This document shows positions 42,962 through 50,954 of a stretch of 64,000 nt of DNA, in pieces; position 1 is the first letter of the stretch; every line of letters starts with the position of its first letter. Source of the stretch: an uncultured Porphyromonadaceae bacterium. GTDB taxonomy: Bacteria > Bacteroidota > Bacteroidia > Bacteroidales > Muribaculaceae. The translations under genes were made by a program, and so were the position numbers. The stretch is from the NCBI GenBank assembly GCA_902491515.1, contig CABUIC010000001.1, positions 1 through 64,000 on the forward strand. The letters run 5' to 3'. Below the pieces are notes generated by a model. The model did not search any database. It saw only the letters and a program-made list of their open reading frames with translations, and had not been told where the DNA came from.

Positions 42962-43781
42962 CCTTTCCTTTAAAATCAGAAATTGTCGCGCCGTTGACTC
43001 CGATTCCGAAGAGGGCGAAGTCGTAGATGGTCGGGTCGTCGGGCCGGAATGCGCGGAGGGTTTCGGTCAGTGCCACGGCGGTCTTTCGGTCGGGGGTGCG
43101 GGGTGCGCAGGGGAGAAGTCCCAGCGAGGCGGAGGTGTTGCAGACATGGACGTCCATCGGGATATAGAGGCGTTCAGGACCGAAAAGTTCCCATCCCCCG
43201 GGGTCGACGATGCCGTCGCGCCGGACAAGCCAGCGCAGGGCCATGTTAAGGCGCTTGAGCGCCGAAGTGGAGGGCTTGGACGGCAGACAGCGGTCGGGCC
43301 CGTCGAGCCGGCTGCACGCACGGACATTCGCATCCGAAAGCAGGGCGCCGAGCTTTTCGGCTATAACCCAGGCCGGGGCGTTCCCGTCGGCATGGGCTCC
43401 GGCGCTTCGCGCGAAGTTCTCGAGAGTCCCGTATCTGTGGTACAGCTCCCTGAGTCCTCGGAGGTAGTATTTGAGGTGCCTTCCGAAGAAGGTTCGGTGG
43501 ATATTGTCCTCGGGAATGGTCTCGATGTCCCCTTCGAGCACGAACCGCAATGGCTCGCCCCCGAGCAGCCCGAGGAGCTTTTCTGCGTTTCTCAATATCA
43601 TCGGGCGCCGCCCCCATGAGATTGTCGACACCAGCAGTGAGGCGATTTCCCTATCGGGAAGATTGCTGAAGCGTCTGGCGAACTGCACCGGGTCGTTGTC
43701 CGCGAACTCCGGAACATTGTATTCCGCCACATATTTCTCCATAAGCGCGCGGACGCGCTCCTTATCTATGATTGTATTCAT
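42954..43781 (-). CDS. TIGR02757 family protein, unknown function
   Basis: The 275-aa product matches the Bacteroidetes/Spirochaete TIGR02757 family: SLLVSTISWGRRPMILRNAE, PWKLFLRWMVR-like RLNMALRWLVRRDG, then IPMDVHVCNTSASLGLL and YDFALFGIGV. The fold may be HhH-glycosylase-like (helical with a conserved Asp in the IPMDVH region), which would fit a DNA or nucleotide role, but this is inference. ATG 43781 is chosen because a strong -7 box lies at 43797-43790, so the earlier ATG at 43811 precedes the promoter. It is divergent from guaB. Confidence 0.82.
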   Translation of the reverse strand: MNTIIDKERVRALMEKYVAEYNVPEFADNDPVQFARRFSNLPDREIASLLVSTISWGRRPMILRNAEKLLGLLGGEPLRFVLEGDIETIPEDNIHRTFFGRHLKYYLRGLRELYHRYGTLENFARSAGAHADGNAPAWVIAEKLGALLSDANVRACSRLDGPDRCLPSKPSTSALKRLNMALRWLVRRDGIVDPGGWELFGPERLYIPMDVHVCNTSASLGLLPCAPRTPDRKTAVALTETLRAFRPDDPTIYDFALFGIGVNGATISDFKGKVC

Positions 43782-43789
43782 TTCAAATG

Positions 43790-43797
43790 CAAAATTA
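43790..43797 (-). promoter_or_regulatory. -7 box directly before the TIGR02757 gene
   Basis: Read leftward, TAATTTTG followed by C-like context lies only 8 nt before the ATG at 43781, implying a very short or absent leader. No well-placed TTTG is visible. Confidence 0.55.
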
Positions 43798-43839
43798 CAC
43801 ATTTTTTTCAAGCGTTCATGAAAAAATTATTTTTCCAAA

Positions 43840-43871
43840 TTTGCGCGTTTGAGGAAAAAAGAGTAATTTTG
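43840..43871 (+). promoter_or_regulatory. Promoter of guaB
   Basis: TTTG (43840-43843), a 20-nt spacer and TAATTTTG (43864-43871) are a full match to the Bacteroidetes promoter. The guaB ATG lies 29 nt after the -7 box. Confidence 0.85.
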
Positions 43872-43900
43872 TGCGCAATAAACCCACATCAATTCCACGT

Positions 43901-45376
43901 ATGTCATTTATTGCAGACCGAGTTAAGATGGACGGCTTGACTTTCGACGACGTCCTTCTGATTCCAGCTTATTCCGAGGTACTTCCTCGCGAAGTGAATC
44001 TCACCACCCGCTTTTCCCGTAATATCAAACTCAATGTGCCCCTTGTGTCGGCCGCTATGGACACCGTCACGGAATCGGCGCTCGCTATCGCTATCGCCCG
44101 CGAAGGAGGTATCGGCGTTATCCACAAGAATATGTCCATTGAGGAGCAGGCCCGCCAGGTGCATGCCGTGAAGCGTGCCGAGAACGGCATGATTTACGAC
44201 CCCGTGACGATTCTCGCCGACGCAACCGTGGGTGACGCCCTCCGCATGATGCAGGAATATCATATAGGAGGTATTCCCGTAGTGGATGCTCAAGGGATGC
44301 TCAAGGGTATCGTCACGAACCGCGACCTTCGCTTCGAGCGCAATCTCCACCGTCCCGTCCGGGAGGTTATGACTTCAGAAAATCTTGTCACCACCAGCCA
44401 GAGCACAAACCTTGAGGAAGCAGCGGACATCCTTCAGCAGCACAAGATCGAGAAGCTCCCCGTTGTCGACCCCGACGGTCGCCTCGTGGGGCTTGTCACT
44501 TATAAGGACATCACCAAGGCCAAGGACAAGCCCAACGCCTGCAAGGACAGCCTCGGACGTCTTCGCGTGGCTGCCGGCGTCGGTGTGACCAACGATTCGA
44601 TGGAGCGCGTGGACGCCCTTGTAGCCGCCGGTGTGGACGCCATAGTCATCGACACGGCCCACGGCCACAGCCGCGGTGTTGTCGGAGTTCTCAAAGCCGT
44701 GAAGGCCAAGTATCCCGACCTTGATGTAGTTGTCGGAAACATCGCTACGGGTGAGGCTGCCAAGTACCTCGTGGAAGCGGGAGCTGACGGTGTGAAAGTA
44801 GGCATCGGTCCCGGCTCTATCTGCACCACCCGCATTATCGCCGGTGTCGGCGTCCCCCAGCTTTCGGCTGTATACGACGTCGCCAAGGCTCTCGAGGGAA
44901 CCGGCGTGCCCCTGATTGCCGACGGCGGCATCCGCTACAGCGGCGACATAGTCAAGGCTCTCGCTGCGGGCGGTTATTGCGTGATGCTCGGCGGAATGCT
45001 TGCCGGAGTCGAGGAATCCCCCGGCGACACCATTATCTATAACGGAAGAAAATACAAGACCTACCGCGGAATGGGCTCTCTCGAGGCTATGGAGAAAGGT
45101 TCCAAGGACCGCTATTTCCAGGCAAACGAGACCGACGTCAAGAAGCTTGTTCCCGAAGGCATCGCCGCCCGCGTTCCCTACAAGGGTACTCTTTATGAAG
45201 TCGTATACCAGATGCTCGGAGGTCTCCGTTCAGGCATGGGTTACTGCGGGGCCAAAGACATCGAGGCTCTGCACCATGCGCAGTTCACCCGTATCACCAA
45301 CGCCGGCGTCGCCGAGAGCCATCCCCATGACGTGGCTATCACCAGCGAGGCTCCGAACTATTCCGCGGCTCATTGA
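43901..45376 (+). CDS. guaB: Inosine-5'-monophosphate dehydrogenase
   Basis: It oxidises IMP to XMP in guanine nucleotide synthesis. The 491-aa protein has the normal domain order: catalytic barrel start (DGLTFDDVLLIPAYSEVLP), two inserted CBS domains (about 93-205) and the catalytic loop with GPGSICTTRI containing the active-site cysteine, followed by GGIRYSGDIVKALAAG and the flap YRGMGS. An earlier in-frame start at 43871 overlaps the promoter, so ATG 43901 is used. guaA is not adjacent. Confidence 0.96.
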   Translation: MSFIADRVKMDGLTFDDVLLIPAYSEVLPREVNLTTRFSRNIKLNVPLVSAAMDTVTESALAIAIAREGGIGVIHKNMSIEEQARQVHAVKRAENGMIYDPVTILADATVGDALRMMQEYHIGGIPVVDAQGMLKGIVTNRDLRFERNLHRPVREVMTSENLVTTSQSTNLEEAADILQQHKIEKLPVVDPDGRLVGLVTYKDITKAKDKPNACKDSLGRLRVAAGVGVTNDSMERVDALVAAGVDAIVIDTAHGHSRGVVGVLKAVKAKYPDLDVVVGNIATGEAAKYLVEAGADGVKVGIGPGSICTTRIIAGVGVPQLSAVYDVAKALEGTGVPLIADGGIRYSGDIVKALAAGGYCVMLGGMLAGVEESPGDTIIYNGRKYKTYRGMGSLEAMEKGSKDRYFQANETDVKKLVPEGIAARVPYKGTLYEVVYQMLGGLRSGMGYCGAKDIEALHHAQFTRITNAGVAESHPHDVAITSEAPNYSAAH

Positions 45377-45402
45377 TTCAAGATAAAATTGTAATATAAA
45401 AT

Positions 45403-45433
45403 CGGCGCCGGACGCAATATCCGACGCCGGTTT
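45403..45433 (+). terminator. Terminator hairpin after guaB
   Basis: CGGCG (45403-45407) pairs with CGCCG (45425-45429), with further pairing around CGGA/TCCG inside; TTT follows. It lies 26 nt after the stop codon. The remaining gap to 45478 shows no clear promoter box. Confidence 0.65.
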
Positions 45434-45477
45434 CCGTTACTACAAGTAGCGGCCCAATCGCCGTTTTTACCTTAAAA

Positions 45478-47388
45478 ATGAAAAAAACACAAGTCATAGC
45501 AGCATTGCTTGGCGCTGCAGCCGTCGTGGCTGTCGCGGCCCCTAAGGATCCCGTCCTTATGTCTATCGCAGGACACAAGGTCCCGCTCAGCGAGTTTGAA
45601 TATCTCCGCAACAAGAACAATACCCAGCAACAGCAGCCCCAGTCGCTCGATGAATATGTGAAGATGTTCGTCGACTATAAGCTCAAGGTTGCCGCCGCAG
45701 AGGCCGCCGGAATCGACACGACAGCGAAGTTCCGCAATGAGTACGAGCAGTTCCGCAACGACCTCGCCAACCCTTATCTCCGCAACGCCTCAGTCGAGGA
45801 GGCCCTCATTCAGGAAGCCTACGGCCACACTCTCGAGCAGGTCACCGTCAGCCATATCATGCTGAGCCAGGAAGACGCCGCTCTCGCCGACTCTCTCCGG
45901 CAGGTTATTCTTTCCGGCACTGACACCTTCGAGGATGTTGCCCGGAAATATTCGATTGACCGCGGTTCCAAGGCTCGCGGAGGCCTGATGGGCACTGTCG
46001 TGCCGATGCGTTTCCCCTGGGCTTTCGAGAAAGCTTCATACGACACCCCCGTTCATGGAATCTCCGATGTCGTAAACTCCGGGGTAGGCTACCACATAAT
46101 CCGCGTCGAAAGCCGCCAGCCCGCCAAGGGTGAAGTCGAGGCCTCACACATTCTCCGCCTTACTCGCGGCAAGTCAGCCGACGAGGCCACCGCTCAGAAG
46201 GCCACCATCGACTCCCTTTATCTTGTTGTCACTGCTCCCGGTGCCGATTTCGCCGACGTGGCGAAGCGTTATTCCGAGGACCCCGGTTCCGCAGTCCGCG
46301 GCGGTGCGCTCGGTTATTTCATGCCCGGAATGATGGTACAGCCTTTCGACAGCATTGCCTTCGCGCTTGAGGACGGCCAGATTTCCCGTCCCTTCAAGAC
46401 TTCTTTCGGCTGGCACATCATCAACCGCACGGGCCACAAGGCTCCGGCTTCTCTCGACGAGATGCGCGACAATATCAAGGGTTCCATCGAACGCGACGAA
46501 CGTTCCGTCCTTCCCCGTCAGGCATTTGTCGAGGATTATATAGCAAAGCACAAGGGTTCCGTCGATACCAGGAGTATTGACAGGCTCGTTGCTCTCGTGC
46601 CCGCCGCCGGTCTCGACTCCGCTTCAATGGCCGCCATCCGCGGTTCGAAACTCGTAGCCTACAAGCTCGGCAAAGAAAAGGCCACTTTCGCTGAAATAAT
46701 CGGCGCCTCGGCCATTAATCTCGGTGAATCTCCCGCCGCCGTCCGCGCACACCTTGACGATGTGGCCCGCACAGCGCTTGAAAACCGCGCCCTCGATCAG
46801 GCCCGCAAAGACCTTGCGGCCGACAATTCCGAATACCGCAACCTCGTGAACGAATACCGCGACGGCATTCTTCTCTATGAGATTTCCAACGAGAAGGTCT
46901 GGGACCGCGCCGCAAAGGACAAAGCCGGCCTCGAGGCTTATTTCAAGAGCCACGCCGACAAATACAAGTGGGACGCCCCCAAGTTCAAGAGCATCGTGAT
47001 TTTCGCCCTCGATGACTCCACGCTTAACGTAGCTCTCGCCTACGCCGATTCTCTCGACGTCAGCGACCCAGCTAAATTCGTCGAGGATATGCGCCATCGT
47101 TTCGGACGCGACGTAAAGGTGGAACGCGTCATTGCCGCAAAGGGCGAGAACGCCATCACTGACTACCTCGCCTTCGGAGGTGAGAAGCCCGCAGTCGAGG
47201 CAAACCAGCGCTGGAAAGTATATTCCGCCTACAAGGGCCGCATCATCGAGGCCCCCGAAGAGGCTGCCGACGTCCGCGGTCTTGCTGTAACCGACTACCA
47301 GGCCGAGCTTGAAAAAGAATGGCTCGATGCCCTGCGCCGGGAATTTAAGGTCGAGATTGACTCCAAGGTCCTCGACACCCTGCGCTGA
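45478..47388 (+). CDS. Periplasmic peptidyl-prolyl isomerase with two parvulin domains
   Basis: The 636-aa protein has a signal peptide (QVIAALLGAAAVVAVAA), a SurA-like helical N-terminal chaperone part and two parvulin rotamase domains: one at about 123-215 (VSHIMLSQED and GSKARGGLMGTV) and another at about 220-320 (EASHILRLTRG, YSEDPGSAVRGGALGYFMPG). A helical and charged C-terminal part follows. It should assist folding of outer-membrane proteins in the periplasm. The next gene, a shorter lipoprotein, starts 3 nt after its stop. Confidence 0.9.
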   Translation: MKKTQVIAALLGAAAVVAVAAPKDPVLMSIAGHKVPLSEFEYLRNKNNTQQQQPQSLDEYVKMFVDYKLKVAAAEAAGIDTTAKFRNEYEQFRNDLANPYLRNASVEEALIQEAYGHTLEQVTVSHIMLSQEDAALADSLRQVILSGTDTFEDVARKYSIDRGSKARGGLMGTVVPMRFPWAFEKASYDTPVHGISDVVNSGVGYHIIRVESRQPAKGEVEASHILRLTRGKSADEATAQKATIDSLYLVVTAPGADFADVAKRYSEDPGSAVRGGALGYFMPGMMVQPFDSIAFALEDGQISRPFKTSFGWHIINRTGHKAPASLDEMRDNIKGSIERDERSVLPRQAFVEDYIAKHKGSVDTRSIDRLVALVPAAGLDSASMAAIRGSKLVAYKLGKEKATFAEIIGASAINLGESPAAVRAHLDDVARTALENRALDQARKDLAADNSEYRNLVNEYRDGILLYEISNEKVWDRAAKDKAGLEAYFKSHADKYKWDAPKFKSIVIFALDDSTLNVALAYADSLDVSDPAKFVEDMRHRFGRDVKVERVIAAKGENAITDYLAFGGEKPAVEANQRWKVYSAYKGRIIEAPEEAADVRGLAVTDYQAELEKEWLDALRREFKVEIDSKVLDTLR

Positions 47389-47391
47389 CCT

Positions 47392-48285
47392 ATGCGCGGA
47401 TTAGAAAAGACAACAGTCGCCCTTGTCCTTGCCGCCGCCTGCCTCGCGGGAGCCTGCGGAGGGGGCAGGGGCGATGCCTTTACCGGCAGTCCTTCCGCCG
47501 ATGCGAAGGATTCTCCGGTGCTCGCCAGGGTCGGTGCGGAGACTCTCACCCTCGCCGAGGCCCGGGCCTCGCTCCCCGGCGGCCTGACTGCCGAAGACAG
47601 TGCCAAGTTCGTCAAGGGTTATGTCTATTCGTGGGTTGACCGCCGTCTTTTGGCCGAGATGGCAGAAGAGGACCTCGACACGAGGGAAATAGACCGCCTC
47701 GTCGAAGAATACCGTCAGTCGCTCATTGCTGAGGCTTACAGGCGGAAAATTGCAGAGGACGGTGCGGATGTGACCTTCGCGGAAGATTCTCTCAGAGCCT
47801 ACTATGATGCCCACAGAACCGATTTCCGGCTCCGCTCGCCCCTTGTACGCGGTGTGTATGTCAAGCTCCCGGACGAGGCTAAAAACCTTAGCCTCATCCG
47901 GCGCCTGATGCGCTCGGACGCTCTGGCCGACATCGACCGGCTTGAAAAAGAAGTCACCGTCTCCAACGCCATCCATTACGACTACTTCCGCGAGCGCTGG
48001 ATTGACTGGGATCAGATTGAGGTGCGCATTCCCTTCGATTTCGGAGCTTCCGAATCCTTCCTGCGCAAGGGCCGTTTCCTCGAAACGAGTCGCGACGGCT
48101 TCACGTACCTCCTGCGAGTGACGGACGTTCTTCCGGCCTCCTCCGTCATGCCATTCGAAGCGGCTCGCGACGAGGTCCGCGAGCGTCTCCTCGCCGAGCG
48201 TCGCCGCAAGATTGACGCAGCTTTCCGCGCCGACCTCCTGCGCCGCGCCCTCTCCACCAACCGTGCCGAAATATTCGTAGAATAA
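47392..48285 (+). CDS. SurA/PpiC-like lipoprotein without a clear parvulin domain
   Basis: The 297-aa product has a lipoprotein signal (LAAACLAGAC, then GGGRG). The next part (PVLARVGAETLTLAEARASLPGG and VKGYVYSWVDRRLLAEMA) resembles the N-terminal chaperone helices of SurA-type proteins, and the C-terminus (FEAARDEVRERLLAERRR) resembles the closing helix. A catalytic parvulin domain with GG and F motifs is not evident, so it is likely a chaperone partner. It is co-transcribed with the tandem-parvulin gene. Confidence 0.75.
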   Translation: MRGLEKTTVALVLAAACLAGACGGGRGDAFTGSPSADAKDSPVLARVGAETLTLAEARASLPGGLTAEDSAKFVKGYVYSWVDRRLLAEMAEEDLDTREIDRLVEEYRQSLIAEAYRRKIAEDGADVTFAEDSLRAYYDAHRTDFRLRSPLVRGVYVKLPDEAKNLSLIRRLMRSDALADIDRLEKEVTVSNAIHYDYFRERWIDWDQIEVRIPFDFGASESFLRKGRFLETSRDGFTYLLRVTDVLPASSVMPFEAARDEVRERLLAERRRKIDAAFRADLLRRALSTNRAEIFVE

Positions 48286-48288
48286 ATC

Positions 48289-48708
48289 ATGATCAAGATT
48301 TATAAATCAAAAGTCGCCAAATGGTATCTGTGGACCTGCATAGGGATGGTCCCTGCATTTTTAGGCAGTCTGTATCTGTGCTATAAATCCACATGGATAC
48401 TCCTCATTAATGTGGTTTTTGTAGGCTTGGCTGTAGCCCTGATGTTCGATATGCTGTTCCATACAGATTACACCATCAAGGGCGACGATTTATATATCAG
48501 ATGCGGCATCCTTTTCCGCATGAAACTGCCAATCGACCGGATAAGCGAAATCACCACTAAATCGACAATATTGTCTTCCCCGGCCCTTTCCGCAAAGCGC
48601 ATAGGAATAAAGTACGCCCGCAACAGATGGGTCTACATCTCGCCCAAGGATCAGGAAAACTTCATCTCGGACCTGAAATCAATAAATCCGGAAATAGCTG
48701 TAAAATAA
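48289..48708 (+). CDS. PH-domain (bPH_4-like) membrane protein
   Basis: The 139-aa protein has two N-terminal membrane helices (WYLWTCIGMVPAFLGSLYLCY and ILLINVVFVGLAVALMF) followed by a soluble domain with the bacterial-PH pattern YTIKGDDLYIRCGILFRMKLPIDRISEIT and a final ISPKDQENFISDLKSINPEI. The last motif (iSPkd..eFi..L) is typical of the bPH_4 group. Function is unknown. It lies 3 nt after the lipoprotein gene; a strong terminator follows. Confidence 0.8.
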   Translation: MIKIYKSKVAKWYLWTCIGMVPAFLGSLYLCYKSTWILLINVVFVGLAVALMFDMLFHTDYTIKGDDLYIRCGILFRMKLPIDRISEITTKSTILSSPALSAKRIGIKYARNRWVYISPKDQENFISDLKSINPEIAVK

Positions 48709-48724
48709 GCAGAACAAAAGAAAA

Positions 48725-48767
48725 AGGAGACAGGCCCCCGATAAAAGGTGCTTATCTCCTGTTTTTT
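48725..48767 (+). terminator. Intrinsic terminator
   Basis: AGGAGA (48725-48730) pairs with TCTCCT (48755-48760), followed by G and a run of seven T residues. An inner GATAA/TTATC pairing (48740-48756) is an alternative fold. It ends the transcript of the chaperone pair and PH-domain gene, shortly before the convergent kinase-like gene. Confidence 0.75.
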
Positions 48768-48786
48768 TCTATTGAATGGTATTTCT

Positions 48787-49431
48787 TTACTTCTCGAATC
48801 GGCGGCGGGCGTAGTCAATAACTATGTCGGCGAGCTGGTCCATGTCGAGCTTCGAGGAGTCGAGGCAGAGGTCGTAGGTGGAGGCGTGTCCCCACCGGCG
48901 GTCGGTGTAGAAGTTGTAAAAGTTGCTGCGCAACTTGTTGGTCTTCTCGGCGAGGGCACGGGCCTGCGCGGCATTGAGACCTTCAGTGCGCTTCATGATA
49001 CGCTCTACGCAGGCTTCAATGGGCGCATGGACAAAGATATTGACTACGTTGGATATGTCGCGGAGAATGTAGTCGGCACTTCGGCCGACGATGACGCAGG
49101 GCTCCGAAGCGGCGAGTTCGTGGATGAAATCGCTCTGGGCCTGATATATTCTGTCGGCATTCGAGCCGCAGGGGTCGCTCATCCATCCCGAGACCCCTCC
49201 GCCTGTGTAGAAACCGAGTCCGAAGGGCGTGGCTCCGCCGAAGAATGTCGGCGGCTTCTCATCGTTATGAGCCATGAATTCAGGCCTTAATCCTGCTTTC
49301 TCGGCGGCTTTAACGAGGAGCATCTTGTCGTAGAAGGATATTCCGAGCTTCGAGGCAATCAATTTGCCCAGTTCCCTGCCTCCGCTTCCGAAACTGCGGC
49401 CGATGGTGATGACGTATCTTTCTGGAAACAT
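48787..49431 (-). CDS. Cytidylate kinase-like family protein
   Basis: The 214-aa protein belongs to the Cytidylate_kin2/AAA_26 group with the P-loop GRSFGSGGRELGKLIASKLG, a CVIVGRSADYILRD motif (usual in this group as CVIVGRCADYIL) and HAPIEACVERIMKR. Such proteins are paralogues of CMP kinase of unknown substrate. It lies downstream of the glycogen operon but is separated from GH57 by a perfect hairpin (49447-49479). Confidence 0.85.
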   Translation of the reverse strand: MFPERYVITIGRSFGSGGRELGKLIASKLGISFYDKMLLVKAAEKAGLRPEFMAHNDEKPPTFFGGATPFGLGFYTGGGVSGWMSDPCGSNADRIYQAQSDFIHELAASEPCVIVGRSADYILRDISNVVNIFVHAPIEACVERIMKRTEGLNAAQARALAEKTNKLRSNFYNFYTDRRWGHASTYDLCLDSSKLDMDQLADIVIDYARRRFEK

Positions 49432-49446
49432 GTGTAAGTATGATAT

Positions 49447-49479
49447 GCGTTCCTGCCTTCGATGTGGAGGCAGGAACGC
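49447..49479 (-). terminator. Perfect 12-bp inverted repeat downstream of the glycogen operon
   Basis: GCGTTCCTGCCT (49447-49458) and AGGCAGGAACGC (49468-49479) form a perfect stem with a 9-nt loop. It lies 10 nt after the GH57 stop (leftward). There is no T run after it, so it may be a weak terminator or an RNA-stabilising hairpin between GH57 and the kinase-like gene. Confidence 0.6.
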
Positions 49480-49488
49480 TATGTAGGG

Positions 49489-50919
49489 CTATTTGTCTTC
49501 GTTCTTTTTTGAGGCTTTCTTGCGTGGGGCGGCCTTCTTGGACGAAGCTGCTTTCGCGGGTTTTGCGGCAGCCTCCTTTTCGGCCTCGGCCGGTTCGCGG
49601 AGCTTGTGCTCGACGTTGTACTGCTCGATGTTCTTTCGCATGGAGCCAAGCTCCTTGTTGAGGGTCTCGATTTCCGTGGCCTGGTTGCGGATAGTGGTCA
49701 GGAGGGCGTTGAGTTCCTCGTTCTCGATGGAGAGGGGATACTGCTCCTCGACGCGCACGATAAAGTCCGCAATCACGTTCATATAGTTCGTGAAGGCCTG
49801 GAACGGCGTCTCGTATGGCGAGAACATGCTGTGTGCCGCGCCGTCGGCCATCGACTTGGTGCTCATGAAATAGAAATGGTCGGCTCCCTGAAGATACCAC
49901 CAGTCCTGCTTGAGGCGGCGGTCGGAGCAAAGGCGCACGCGCTCGGCAACGCCGTAGAGCTTGCGGAATGCTTCGTTCTGGAGGTCATTGCCGAGCCACG
50001 CCGTGGTATCGCGGGCCTCGTCGGCGCCGGAAATGGGGTGAACCACGGAAATCTCTCCCACGGGCTTGATTTTCGATATGGCTTCCGAAGGTGTCATGAA
50101 GCCGATTCCGCGTTCAGCGGCGAAGCGGGGAAGCGCTTCCAGGAACTGGAATATACCCGTCTCGGCAGGCTGGTGGTCGCCGAAGGTTTCCAGATTCATG
50201 AACAGGTTGAAAATCTGCTCCTCTTCCGGCGTAGACGCTATCCAGTCGATGTACTTGTCGGCGGTGAGGGGGAATTCATTCCACGACGAGTCGCTGAAGC
50301 GCACCGCGATGTCCTCGCTGAGCTTGGAGTTGCGGAGAAGGAGACGGAGCTTGGGGGCGGAAGCGGCGGTGTAGATATAGTCCGGCGATTTCCAGCCGAG
50401 GATGTGCTTGGCGCCTTCGGTGAGGACGCCTGTGAAGCCCATAGCCGCGAGCTGGGGCGCGATATCGTCGTCGTAGATGAACTCGGTGTTGCGCGCGACC
50501 TTGGCTGTGAGCCCGAAGAGCTCCTTGACCTGCTTGCGGGCCACTTCCATCTGCTCGCGGAATTCCTCGGGGTCGATGAGCGAAGCCAGGGAGTGGGCAT
50601 AAGGCTGGATTACGAATTCCACGCAGCGTGTGGCGGCGAGTTTCTTCAGAAGCTCGATGAATTCAGGCACATACAGCTGGAGCTGCTCTATGGCAACGCC
50701 GCTGATGGAGAAGGACACCTTGAAGCGGCCCTGATTGGCCTCTATCATGCGCAGGAGCGTCTCGGCGGCCGGGATATAGCTGCGGTGGGCAATGCGCGTC
50801 ACGATGTCGTCGTCGGCGAAGTCGTCGTAATAGTAGTGGTCGTTGCCGATGTCGAAGAAACGGTAGCGCTTAAGGCGGAACGGCTGATGTATCTCGAAGT
50901 TGAAACAGATTGCTTTCAT
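49489..50919 (-). CDS. GH57 glycoside hydrolase (alpha-amylase / alpha-glucan enzyme)
   Basis: The 476-aa intracellular protein has GH57 motifs: the N-terminal FNFEIHQPFR, a catalytic nucleophile Glu146 in RNTEFIY and the probable acid Asp248 in NLETFGDHQ. GH57 members include amylases, 4-alpha-glucanotransferases and branching enzymes; the activity cannot be decided here. After about residue 400 comes a coiled-coil segment (ATEIETLNKELGSMRKN), and the last 30 residues are rich in Lys and Ala, histone-like. No signal peptide is seen. It follows the GT4 gene by 35 nt and ends the operon. Confidence 0.9.
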   Translation of the reverse strand: MKAICFNFEIHQPFRLKRYRFFDIGNDHYYYDDFADDDIVTRIAHRSYIPAAETLLRMIEANQGRFKVSFSISGVAIEQLQLYVPEFIELLKKLAATRCVEFVIQPYAHSLASLIDPEEFREQMEVARKQVKELFGLTAKVARNTEFIYDDDIAPQLAAMGFTGVLTEGAKHILGWKSPDYIYTAASAPKLRLLLRNSKLSEDIAVRFSDSSWNEFPLTADKYIDWIASTPEEEQIFNLFMNLETFGDHQPAETGIFQFLEALPRFAAERGIGFMTPSEAISKIKPVGEISVVHPISGADEARDTTAWLGNDLQNEAFRKLYGVAERVRLCSDRRLKQDWWYLQGADHFYFMSTKSMADGAAHSMFSPYETPFQAFTNYMNVIADFIVRVEEQYPLSIENEELNALLTTIRNQATEIETLNKELGSMRKNIEQYNVEHKLREPAEAEKEAAAKPAKAASSKKAAPRKKASKKNEDK

Positions 50920-50954
50920 CTTTAATTCAGTTTAGGTAAGCGGGCTCATGGGGC

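Noticed and set aside
49606..50925. Open frame of about 440 codons opposite GH57
   Set aside because: It is a shadow of the GH57 gene, which has clear catalytic motifs.
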